DNA from: Nocardia lijiangensis NBRC 108240 | Lineage (GTDB): Bacteria; Actinomycetota; Actinomycetes; Mycobacteriales; Mycobacteriaceae | Length of the DNA: 64,000 bases | Assembly (NCBI RefSeq): GCF_001613045.1 | Contig: NZ_BDBP01000057.1 | Span: forward strand, 1-64,000 | Direction: 5' to 3' | Part shown: piece by piece, positions 53,646-60,991 of the stretch | How positions within the stretch are numbered: position 1 is the first letter of the stretch | How the letters are laid out: each line of letters starts with the position of its first letter | Translations under genes and position numbers: made by a program | The notes under the pieces: generated by a model | Database searches by the model: none | What the model was told of the DNA's origin: nothing | The model's input: the letters and a program-made list of their open reading frames with translations, nothing else

Positions 53646-54241
53646 GCGGCACCCCCATCTGTGTCGAACTCGGTTGGGCCCACTGTGCTGCCCTGGCTTT
53701 CTCGAGTGGTGGATTTCCTTGGGTTGAACTTCTCGGGCACTGCCCTGTCGAAGCGGCGTCGGCCTTGTCGAACCATTCGACGGCGAACTGCTCGGATCGG
53801 AAGTTGAACGGTAGGAATCAGCTACATAACAATATTGCTTCCATTTTCGTTCCGGCGCAAGAAGTTGGTGTATCTGTGTTCCAGCTGGGTATCAAGTCGA
53901 GTTCGACCTTGGACGGTCCCGGTGAAATCGCCCGGCGTAGCTGTGGGAAATCCCGCTGAACAATTGCCGTCGATCTGGAAACTCGGAAATTCCGGTATGA
54001 CCGTACAGAATTGTTTCGAGTTAATGTCGGCAATCGCCCGACCGGTGGTCGATAAAAGTCTGCTCGGCTGTTTTCGCGGTGTGTCGCAGAATGGCGGTTG
54101 CGGATGCGGGGTGGCGAGCCCACCGCGCTGGGCGCTACGACCCGGCGTCGTTACCCTGGTGAGGGCACCGAACGCCGGGAATAGCGGCGGGGGTCCCGGC
54201 TGTTCCGCAACCGTACGTACACACGCGACAGGGAGTCACGC
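53646..54241. other. 596-bp region upstream of ribE, partly AT-richer
   Basis: No gene is supported. The part from about 53690 to 54070 is less GC-rich than its surroundings and has no convincing coding frame. Near the right end a two-part hairpin (54141-54179) lies before the ribE ribosome site. No FMN riboswitch signature was recognised. Confidence 0.5.
54141..54179 (+). other. Two-part hairpin in the ribE leader
   Basis: Outer stem CCCGGCGT (54141-54148) with ACGCCGGG (54172-54179), inner stem CCCT (54154-54157) with AGGG (54162-54165). It ends 62 bp before ribE. It may be a leader control element; TACCCT inside could instead be a -10 element. Confidence 0.35.
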
Positions 54242-54865
54242 ATGTTCACAGGCATCGTCGAGGAGCTGGGCGAGATCGTCGCCACCGAGCAGCTGGCCGA
54301 CGCCGCGCGCCTGACCATCAGGGGCAAGCTCGTCACCTCCGATGCCGGACACGGTGATTCGATCGCGGTCAACGGCGTGTGCCTGACCGTGGTCGAGGTC
54401 GTCGACGGTGACTCCTTCACCGTCGACGTCATGCAGGAAACGCTGAACCGCTCCTCCATCGGCGGGCTCGGCGCGGGCTCGCGGGTCAACCTGGAGCGGG
54501 CCGCCGCGCTGAACAGCCGCCTCGGCGGACATCTGGTGCAGGGCCACGTCGACGGCACCGGCACCGTGCTCTCCCGCACCCCCTCCGAGAACTGGGAGGT
54601 CGTGCGCATCTCGCTGCCCGGCTCGATCGCCCGCTACGTGGTGGAGAAGGGCTCCATCACCGTCGACGGCATCTCGCTGACCGTCTCGGGTCTCGGCATC
54701 GCCGACGAACCCGCCGCCGATGGCAACCGCGACTGGTTCGAGGTCTCGCTGATCCCCACCACCCTCTCGCTGACCAATCTGGGCGCGGCGGGTGTCGGGA
54801 CCACGGTGAACCTGGAGGTCGACGTCATCGCCAAGTACGTCGAGCGCCTGCAGCAGCGCGGCTGA
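54242..54865 (+). CDS. ribE: Riboflavin synthase (alpha subunit)
   Basis: A 207-residue enzyme that dismutates two molecules of 6,7-dimethyl-8-ribityllumazine to riboflavin. It begins MFTGIVEELGEI and has two related lumazine-binding domains: GDSIAVNGVCLTVVEV in the first and GSITVDGISLTVSGL in the second, joined at LGGHLVQGHVDGTGTV. The ATG at 54242 has CAGGGAG upstream. In some actinobacteria the gene is called ribC. ribBA follows after 87 bp. Confidence 0.95.
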   Translation: MFTGIVEELGEIVATEQLADAARLTIRGKLVTSDAGHGDSIAVNGVCLTVVEVVDGDSFTVDVMQETLNRSSIGGLGAGSRVNLERAAALNSRLGGHLVQGHVDGTGTVLSRTPSENWEVVRISLPGSIARYVVEKGSITVDGISLTVSGLGIADEPAADGNRDWFEVSLIPTTLSLTNLGAAGVGTTVNLEVDVIAKYVERLQQRG

Positions 54866-54952
54866 GCGCGCGCGTGCGGATGCGCCGCCGTGGGCGCACG
54901 GGACAGGCCTTACTGTAGTGAGGCACCTAATTCGAGATGGAGCACAGCAGAC

Positions 54953-56197
54953 GTGACCAGGTTCGACACCATCGAGCGCGCAGTCGCCGACATCGCCGCC
55001 GGTAAGGCCGTCGTTGTCGTCGACGATGAGGATCGCGAGAACGAGGGCGACCTCATCTTCGCCGCGGAGAAGGCCACCCCCGAGTTGGTCGCCTTCATGA
55101 TCCGTTACACCTCCGGTTACATCTGTGTGCCGCTGACCGGTGACGACTGCGACCGCCTCGGCCTGCCGCCGATGTACGCGACGAACCAGGACAAGCACGG
55201 CACCGCCTACACCGTCTCGGTCGACGCCCGCGAGGGCATCACCACCGGCATCTCCGCCGCCGACCGCGCCACCACCATGCGCCTGCTCGCCGACGCCGAC
55301 GCCAAGGCCGACGACCTCACCCGGCCCGGCCACGTGGTGCCGTTGCGCGCCAAGGAAGGCGGCGTGCTGCGCCGTCCCGGCCACACCGAGGCGGCCGTCG
55401 ATCTGTCCCGCATGGCGGGCCTGCGCCCGGCGGGCGTGATCTGCGAGATCGTCAGCCAGAAGGACGAGGGCCACATGGCCCGCACCGAGGAGCTGCGCGT
55501 CTTCGCCGACGAGCACGAGCTGGCGCTGATCTCCATCGCGGACATGATCGCCTGGCGGCGCAAGCACGAGAAGCAGGTGGTGCGGGTCGCCGAGGCGCGC
55601 ATCCCGACGGCGCACGGCGACTTCACGGCCGTCGGCTACCAGAGCATCTACGACGAGGTCGAGCACGTCGCGCTGGTGCGCGGCGACATCAGCGACGGCG
55701 AGGACGTGCTGGTCCGGGTGCACTCCGAATGCCTGACCGGCGACGTGTTCGGCTCGCTGCGCTGCGACTGCGGCCCGCAACTCGATGCCGCGCTGGAGAT
55801 GGTGGACAGCGAAGGCCGCGGCGTCGTGCTGTACATGCGCGGTCACGAGGGCCGCGGCATCGGGCTGATGCACAAGCTGCAGGCCTACCAGCTGCAGGAC
55901 TCCGGCCACGACACGGTCGACGCGAACCTGGAGCTCGGCCTGCCCGCCGATGCCCGCGACTACGGCACCGGCGCGCAGATCCTGGTCGACCTCGGTATCC
56001 GGTCGATGCGCCTGCTCACCAACAACCCGGCCAAGCGGGTCGGTCTCGACGGTTACGGACTGCGTATCACCGAGCGCGTCCCGATGCCGTTGCGCGCCAA
56101 CGCCGAGAACCTGCGCTACCTGCGCACCAAGCGCGACCGGATGGGGCACGACCTGATCGGTCTCGACGAACTCGACCTCGGCGAAACGGCGCAGTGA
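54953..56197 (+). CDS. ribBA: Bifunctional DHBP synthase / GTP cyclohydrolase II
   Basis: A 414-residue fusion supplying both riboflavin precursors. The RibB half (1 to about 205) makes 3,4-dihydroxy-2-butanone 4-phosphate from ribulose 5-phosphate: VVVDDEDRENEGDLIFAAEK, GHVVPLRAKEGGVLRRPGHTEA. The RibA half opens the GTP ring: VRVHSECLTGDVFGSLRCDCG (Zn cysteines) and MRGHEGRGIGLMHKL. The GTG at 54953 follows GATGGAGC; an upstream frame from 54890 is not conserved. TACTGT at 54911 may be its own -10. Its stop overlaps a 17-codon ORF that leads into ribH. Confidence 0.96.
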   Translation: MTRFDTIERAVADIAAGKAVVVVDDEDRENEGDLIFAAEKATPELVAFMIRYTSGYICVPLTGDDCDRLGLPPMYATNQDKHGTAYTVSVDAREGITTGISAADRATTMRLLADADAKADDLTRPGHVVPLRAKEGGVLRRPGHTEAAVDLSRMAGLRPAGVICEIVSQKDEGHMARTEELRVFADEHELALISIADMIAWRRKHEKQVVRVAEARIPTAHGDFTAVGYQSIYDEVEHVALVRGDISDGEDVLVRVHSECLTGDVFGSLRCDCGPQLDAALEMVDSEGRGVVLYMRGHEGRGIGLMHKLQAYQLQDSGHDTVDANLELGLPADARDYGTGAQILVDLGIRSMRLLTNNPAKRVGLDGYGLRITERVPMPLRANAENLRYLRTKRDRMGHDLIGLDELDLGETAQ

Positions 56198-56247
56198 ACG
56201 ACGGCGCAGTCAACGACGACGACCTCCGGAAAGGCGGAACACGATGA
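56194..56247 (+). CDS. 17-codon coupling ORF between ribBA and ribH
   Basis: A GTG frame, (M/V)NDGAVNDDDLRKGGTR. Its start overlaps the TGA of ribBA (GTGA) and its TGA overlaps the ATG of ribH (ATGA, 56244-56247). It contains GGAAAGGCGG, the ribH ribosome site. The layout equals the 11-codon ORF between pyrB and pyrC. Confidence 0.3.
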   Translation: MNDGAVNDDDLRKGGTR

Positions 56248-56723
56248 GCGGCACCGGCGTACCCAGCTTCGAGCTGTCGGATGCCAAGGACCTCAAGCTC
56301 GGCATCGTCGCCTCGCGCTGGCACACCAAGATCTGCGACACCCTCGTGGCCAATGCCGAGCGGGTGGCGAAGGAGGCGGGTGTCCAGCACGTGACCGTGG
56401 TGCGCTGCGCGGGCGCCATGGAGCTGCCGGTGGTCGCCCAGGAACTGGCGAGCACCCATGACGCGGTCGTCGCGCTCGGCGTCGTGATCCGCGGCGGCAC
56501 ACCGCATTTCGAATACGTCTGCGATGCGGTGACCGCGGGCCTCACCCGGGTCTCGCTGGACGCCGCGACGCCGGTCGCCAACGGCGTGCTGACCACCAAC
56601 ACCGAGGAGCAGGCGCTGGATCGCGCCGGGCTGCCCGGTTCGGCCGAGGACAAGGGCGAGCAGGCCTGCGCCGCGGCGCTGGACGCCGCGCTCACCCTGC
56701 GCGCGCTGCGGCAGTCCGCGTAG
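56244..56723 (+). CDS. ribH: 6,7-dimethyl-8-ribityllumazine synthase
   Basis: A 159-residue enzyme that condenses the RibB product with the pyrimidinedione. Motifs: LGIVASRWHTKICDTLVANA, VVRCAGAMELPVVAQEL, ALGVVIRGGTPHFEYVC with the catalytic His and GVLTTNTEEQALDRAG. It forms large shells in related species. It is coupled to ribBA through a short bridging ORF, and two bases separate it from the PH-like gene after it. Confidence 0.96.
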   Translation: MSGTGVPSFELSDAKDLKLGIVASRWHTKICDTLVANAERVAKEAGVQHVTVVRCAGAMELPVVAQELASTHDAVVALGVVIRGGTPHFEYVCDAVTAGLTRVSLDAATPVANGVLTTNTEEQALDRAGLPGSAEDKGEQACAAALDAALTLRALRQSA

Positions 56724-56725
56724 TC

Positions 56726-57244
56726 ATGCCGGTCGTTCGCATCTGGAGGAGGAACGACGGCGCACAGCCCGCGGGCGCCGCGGCCGACGGCGGCTGGGAC
56801 TTCGAGGTGCGCCCGCGCCGCGCGGTGCTGACGGCACGGATCGTCGCCGCGCTGATCGTGGCCATGTTCGCGGTGGGCGGCATCTGGCTGCGCAGCGGCT
56901 CGACCGGTGTGAACTTCCGGCTCGCCGACCAGATCGCGATGGTCGGCATCGGCGTGCTCGGTGCGGGCGCGGTGCTGATGCTGACCCGCCCGCGGGTGCG
57001 GGTCAGTCCGCGCGGGGTATCGGTGCGCAACATCCTCGGCGACACCCTGTTCGGCTGGGAACACATCCGCGGCGTCTCGTTCCCGGACCGGAAGTCCTGG
57101 GCGCGACTGGAATTGGTCGACGACGACTACGTGCCGCTGCTCGCGATCCGCTCCAACGACAAGGCGCACGCCGCGCGCGCGATGGATCGGCTGCGCGAAC
57201 TCGGCGCGAAATACGCGGGACCGGCCGAGCCGAAGCAGGACTGA
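56726..57244 (+). CDS. PH-domain membrane protein of the rib operon
   Basis: A 172-residue protein with two membrane helices (LTARIVAALIVAMFAVGGIWL and IAMVGIGVLGAGAVLML) and a C-terminal bacterial PH-like domain (RVRVSPRGVSVRNILGDTLFGWEHIRGVSFPD...). The counterpart Rv1417 follows ribH in M. tuberculosis as well; its function is unknown. The ATG lies two bases after the ribH TAG. It ends converging on the gamma-glutamyltransferase gene. Confidence 0.85.
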   Translation: MPVVRIWRRNDGAQPAGAAADGGWDFEVRPRRAVLTARIVAALIVAMFAVGGIWLRSGSTGVNFRLADQIAMVGIGVLGAGAVLMLTRPRVRVSPRGVSVRNILGDTLFGWEHIRGVSFPDRKSWARLELVDDDYVPLLAIRSNDKAHAARAMDRLRELGAKYAGPAEPKQD

Positions 57245-57312
57245 CGCGCACGGTCCGGCGCCGTCTCCGATGTCGTTGTCCCGCTGAGCGGGCGTCCGCA
57301 CCGGATGTCCGG

Positions 57313-59265
57313 TCAGCGCGTGTCGCCGAGGACCGCGCCCTCGCGCCGTGGATCCGCGCCGCCGATCAGCCCTTGCCCGTCGCGCACCAGCGCGCTGAGC
57401 CCGCTGGACTGGGGTGCGACGGATACCTGGTGCCCGAGTTCGCGCAGTCGTAGCACGAGCGGATCGTGGTCGCCGTTGTCGGTCGCGTCGATGGCAGGAT
57501 GCTCGCCGCCGACGCCGGTCGTCGGGGTGTTGCCCGCGCCGAACGACACCGCCGAGACGGCCTGCTGCGGATCGAGGCCCCAATCCAGCATGCCGATCAG
57601 CGTCTTCACCACGAACTGGATGATCACCGAACCGCCGGGCGACCCCGTGACGTGGGTGAGCTCGCCGCGGCTGCCGTCCGGCGCGCGATCGAACACCAGC
57701 GTGGGCGCCATCGAACTGCGCGGGCGCTTGCCGGGCTGCAGCCGATTCGCGACCGGCGTGCCGTCCGGGTCGACCGGTTCCGCGGCGAAGTCGGTGAGCT
57801 GGTTGTTCAGCACGAAACCGTCGACCACGTGGAAGGACCCGAACGCGGACTCGACCGTGGTGGTCAGCGCCGCCGCGTTGCCGTACTCGTCCACCACCGA
57901 GATGTGGCTGGTGCCGTGTTCGGGCGGCTGCGGACCGACGCCCACCGGGACCGGGCCGAAGTCACCCGGTTTGGCGGTGCCCATGCTGCGGCCGGGATCG
58001 ATCAGCGACGCGCGCTGCTTCAGGTAGTTCTCGTCGATCAGGGTCTGTGCCGAATTGCCGGGCAGCGGAACGAAGTCCGTGTCGGCCACGTACTTGTTGC
58101 GATCGGCGTAGGCGAGCCGCTCGGCCTCCGAGATCAGGTGCACGGCTTCGGCCTTCGGCTTGCCGCCGTTGCGGTCGACGGCCTCGGGTCTCAGCCCGGC
58201 CAGATCGAAGTTCTCCAGGATGCCCAGTGTGGCCGCGACGGTACTCCCGCCCGACGAGGGCGCGGGCATCCCGCAGATCTCGTGCCCGCGGTAGTCGCTG
58301 CACAGCGCCGTGCGCTTCTTGGGCTGGTAGCCGGCGAGATCCTGGGCGGTGAGCAAGCTGGGCGTACGCCCGCCGGACCCCGCGGTCGCGGCTTCGACGA
58401 TGTCTTCGGCGATGGCGCCGGTGTAGAAGGCGTCCGCGCCGTCGGAGGCGATGGCGCTCAACGTTTTCGACATCGCCGGGTTGGTCAGCTTCGTGCCCGC
58501 GGGTTTCGGCGAACCGTCGGGTTGCAGAAAGTACTGCTTGGCGGCCTCGTCCCTGGCCAGATCCCGCGCCGATTCCGCGATCTGGCCCGCGAGCCGGGGG
58601 CTGATGGCGAAGCCGTCGTCGGCCAGCGTCACCGCCGGGGCGAACAGTTCGCGCCACCCGGTCTTCCCGTGCTCGCGGTGCGCTTGCTCCAGCATCCGCA
58701 GCACCCCAGGCACGCCGATCGAGCGGCCGCTGGCACGCGTGTTGGGCTGCGGCTCGGTGCGGTCGGTGTCGCTGATCCAGCGCAGGTAGTTCTCGGTGGC
58801 CGCGGCGGGCGCCACCTCACGGCCGTCGTAGGCCTCGACGGTCTTGGTCGTCCCGTCGTAGTACAGCAGGAACGCGCCGCCGCCGATGCCGGAGGCCTGC
58901 GGCTCCACCAGACCGAGTACCAGCTGCGCGGTGACCAGGGCGTCGGCCGCGGTGCCGCCGTCGCGCAGCACCCGGCAAGCCGCCTCGGTGGCAACGGGAT
59001 TCGCGGTGGAGACCGCGTAGGACGCGGTGCGCACCGCGGTCATCCCGCTGCGATACCCGGAGGCGATCTCGGGATTGGTGCTGAGGTTCTTGGTGGTCGC
59101 CGTGCCCGCCGCGGTCGGCGGCGCCGCGATCACCGGCGTCCCGTTGGGGGCGCTGGTGCATTCGGAGGTTGTCGTCTCCTCGGTCGGGGAACATCCGGTG
59201 AGAAGTCCGACCGTGAGCACCGTGGCCGCGGCGGCTCCGCTCCAGATGTGTCGCGCGCGCGTCAT
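57313..59265 (-). CDS. ggt: Gamma-glutamyltransferase, lipoprotein
   Basis: A 650-residue N-terminal-nucleophile hydrolase. The signal ends in lipobox LLTGC (Cys25), so it is anchored outside the membrane. The large-subunit part shows NPVATEAACRVLRDGGTAADAL and GIGGGAFLLYYD. The self-cleavage/catalytic Thr is in HGTSHISVVDEYGNAAALT (Thr452). The oxyanion motif GSPGGSVIIQ and NNQLTDF follow. It cleaves gamma-glutamyl bonds of glutathione-like compounds; in an actinobacterium host or environmental glutathione is one possible substrate. The ATG lies eight bases after TACAGT. It ends 69 bp from the PH gene. Confidence 0.92.
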   Translation of the reverse strand: MTRARHIWSGAAAATVLTVGLLTGCSPTEETTTSECTSAPNGTPVIAAPPTAAGTATTKNLSTNPEIASGYRSGMTAVRTASYAVSTANPVATEAACRVLRDGGTAADALVTAQLVLGLVEPQASGIGGGAFLLYYDGTTKTVEAYDGREVAPAAATENYLRWISDTDRTEPQPNTRASGRSIGVPGVLRMLEQAHREHGKTGWRELFAPAVTLADDGFAISPRLAGQIAESARDLARDEAAKQYFLQPDGSPKPAGTKLTNPAMSKTLSAIASDGADAFYTGAIAEDIVEAATAGSGGRTPSLLTAQDLAGYQPKKRTALCSDYRGHEICGMPAPSSGGSTVAATLGILENFDLAGLRPEAVDRNGGKPKAEAVHLISEAERLAYADRNKYVADTDFVPLPGNSAQTLIDENYLKQRASLIDPGRSMGTAKPGDFGPVPVGVGPQPPEHGTSHISVVDEYGNAAALTTTVESAFGSFHVVDGFVLNNQLTDFAAEPVDPDGTPVANRLQPGKRPRSSMAPTLVFDRAPDGSRGELTHVTGSPGGSVIIQFVVKTLIGMLDWGLDPQQAVSAVSFGAGNTPTTGVGGEHPAIDATDNGDHDPLVLRLRELGHQVSVAPQSSGLSALVRDGQGLIGGADPRREGAVLGDTR

Positions 59266-59279
59266 GCCTCTGGACTGTA
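59266..59279 (-). promoter_or_regulatory. Candidate -10 for ggt
   Basis: On the minus strand TACAGT, eight bases (including CAGAGG), then the ATG of ggt. Confidence 0.4.
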
Positions 59280-59320
59280 GCCCTCGGGACCGACAGCGGT
59301 GCGGCTTTCGGGCGAGGCCG

Positions 59321-60004
59321 TCAGTTGCCCGGGCCGTCCGAACCGCGCATGCAGACGGTGAGATTCCGCTTGTCCCACGTCCGCGCGGTCGCGCCGTTCG
59401 CGTCCATGGGGCAGTTCTGCACCCGCGTGATCTCGTTGAACACCGCCGTCACCATGATCGATTCCGGTGTACCGCAATCCACCTTCATCGGTTCGGCCCA
59501 GTCGGCGACGTCGTAGCAGGTGCCCGCCTGCCAGTCGAAGGCGAAGCAGTAGTGGTAGACCAGGCTGCCGGTCGAATCCCGTTGCGTCTGTTGCACACTC
59601 ACCTGAGGGTCGGTGCACGGCCCGTACTGCACCAGCCGGTAGATCGACCCGAGCGCCTCGCACGGCACCTTCTCGGGACGGGCGACCGGCCGGGCCGGGG
59701 TGCCGGGCGCGCCAGGCGACTGCAGCGCCGCGCATTCACCGACTGCCATGCCCGCGAGCGGATCCGGTGTCGTCGAGGTCGGCGGTGCGGTGGTGGTACG
59801 CGCGGTGGAGGTCGTCGCGCTCCGCGCGGCCGCGGGCTCGTCGCTCGTCCGGGTGCCGAGGAAGAACGCGCCGACGACGACGAGACACAGGACCATGCCG
59901 AGCAGAAACCCGAGTGCGATCGCGCGGCCGTGCTTCGGCGGCGCCGAAGCGGGCCCGCCCGTGGATTCGGGCGCAGGGCCGGGCACGGGCGATGAAGTTG
60001 TCAC
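59321..60004 (-). CDS. LppU-like membrane-anchored protein
   Basis: A 227-residue protein: a short Pro-rich cytoplasmic tail, one membrane helix (AIALGFLLGMVLCLVVVGAFFLG, about residues 29-51), a Thr/Ser/Pro-rich linker and an extracellular domain with eight cysteines (GECAALQ, VPCEALG, YGPCTDP, YHYCFAF, GTCYDVA, VDCGTP, VQNCPMD, TVCMRG). The layout fits the LppU/SCO3897 family of actinobacteria, whose function is unknown. The start is a GTG at 60004. It is on the same strand as ggt, with ggt 56 bp downstream. Confidence 0.75.
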   Translation of the reverse strand: MTTSSPVPGPAPESTGGPASAPPKHGRAIALGFLLGMVLCLVVVGAFFLGTRTSDEPAAARSATTSTARTTTAPPTSTTPDPLAGMAVGECAALQSPGAPGTPARPVARPEKVPCEALGSIYRLVQYGPCTDPQVSVQQTQRDSTGSLVYHYCFAFDWQAGTCYDVADWAEPMKVDCGTPESIMVTAVFNEITRVQNCPMDANGATARTWDKRNLTVCMRGSDGPGN

Positions 60005-60185
60005 GCGGTATTTCCCCCGGGAGATCGAACAGATGGCTCGGCAGGTCCCCCCTCGGGTACCTCACCGGCGCCGCGCAAATCTACCGCGCGCATGCGGTCC
60101 GCGCCAAAGCGCACGCCCGAATCGACCGTGCCCCTTGCCCTCTCGCGCCGCACCGCGACGCCGGGCCCGTCTGCCGCGGCGTCGG

Positions 60186-60197
60186 TACCCTGGTCGG
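60186..60197 (+). promoter_or_regulatory. Candidate -10 for leaderless HAD mRNA
   Basis: TACCCT (60186-60191), GGTCGG, then the GTG at 60198. Confidence 0.5.
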
Positions 60198-60893
60198 GTG
60201 GATATCGAGGCCGTACTTTTCGACTTCTCCGGGACGATCTTTCGGCTGGAGGAGGACGAGTCCTGGGGTGACGAACTGGTCGGCGCCGACGGCGCGGACT
60301 TCGATGTCGAGGCCAAGGCCGAGATCTTGCGCAGGATGACGGCGCCGGTCGAGCAGTTCATGACCTTCGATGCCGAAGGTCAGCGGGCCTGGGACAACCG
60401 GGATCTGGATCCGGCGATGCACCGGCACGCGTACCTGGAGGTGCTGCGCTTCTCCGGCGTGCCGTCGGAGGAACAAGCCGAGCGGCTCTACGGCCGTCTG
60501 GTCGATCCGCTGGCGTGGACGCCGTATCCCGACACCGGTCAGGTCCTGGAATTCCTTGCCGGACAGGGCGTTCCGGTGGGTGTGGTGAGCAATATCGCGT
60601 TCGACGTGCGGCCCGCGTTCCGTGCGCGCGGCTGGGACCGGCTCGTCGGCGCGATGGCGCTCTCGTTCGAGATCGGGGTGATCAAACCCGAGCCGGGGAT
60701 CTTCCTCGCCGCATTGAACGAACTCGGCGTCGACCCGGCGCGGGCACTGATGGTCGGCGACAGCGCGCACGCCGACGGCGGCGCGACCGCGCTCGGCTCG
60801 CGCTTCGCCCTGGTCGACCCGCTGCCCACCGCGCAGCGACCCGACGCGCTCGTCGACGCGCTGCGCGCGCACGGGGTGGCCGTCCCGAGGTGA
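60198..60893 (+). CDS. HAD-superfamily hydrolase
   Basis: A 231-residue phosphatase-like protein. Motif I is VLFDFSGTIFRL; the usual second Asp (DxD/DxT) is replaced by Ser, giving DFSGT. Motif II is VVSNIAFD, motif III has K in IGVIKPEPGIF, and motif IV is MVGDSAHADGGA. A cap domain lies between about residues 15 and 110. Substrates could be sugar phosphates or haloacids; the family is too broad to choose. The GTG at 60198 lies six bases after TACCCT. uvrC follows after 98 bp. Confidence 0.85.
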   Translation: MDIEAVLFDFSGTIFRLEEDESWGDELVGADGADFDVEAKAEILRRMTAPVEQFMTFDAEGQRAWDNRDLDPAMHRHAYLEVLRFSGVPSEEQAERLYGRLVDPLAWTPYPDTGQVLEFLAGQGVPVGVVSNIAFDVRPAFRARGWDRLVGAMALSFEIGVIKPEPGIFLAALNELGVDPARALMVGDSAHADGGATALGSRFALVDPLPTAQRPDALVDALRAHGVAVPR

Positions 60894-60979
60894 GTGCGCG
60901 GACCGTCGCGACGGGTGGCGGCCGATCGCTGCTCGCGGACCGGCGCGGGTTGCGCGGAAACCGTGTCCGACCCCGCCTA

Positions 60980-60991
60980 TAGGCTGGTCGA
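60980..60991 (+). promoter_or_regulatory. Candidate -10 for leaderless uvrC mRNA
   Basis: TAGGCT (60980-60985), GGTCGA, then the GTG of uvrC; nearly the same as the HAD gene arrangement. Confidence 0.5.

Noticed and set aside
53646..54241. FMN riboswitch upstream of ribE.
   Set aside because: The conserved RFN blocks (AGGGCAGGGTGAAATTCCC-like and later pieces) were not found; only a local hairpin is present.
53835..54314. Plus-strand frame upstream of and into ribE.
   Set aside because: Composition is not protein-like, there is no ribosome site, and it runs out of frame into ribE.
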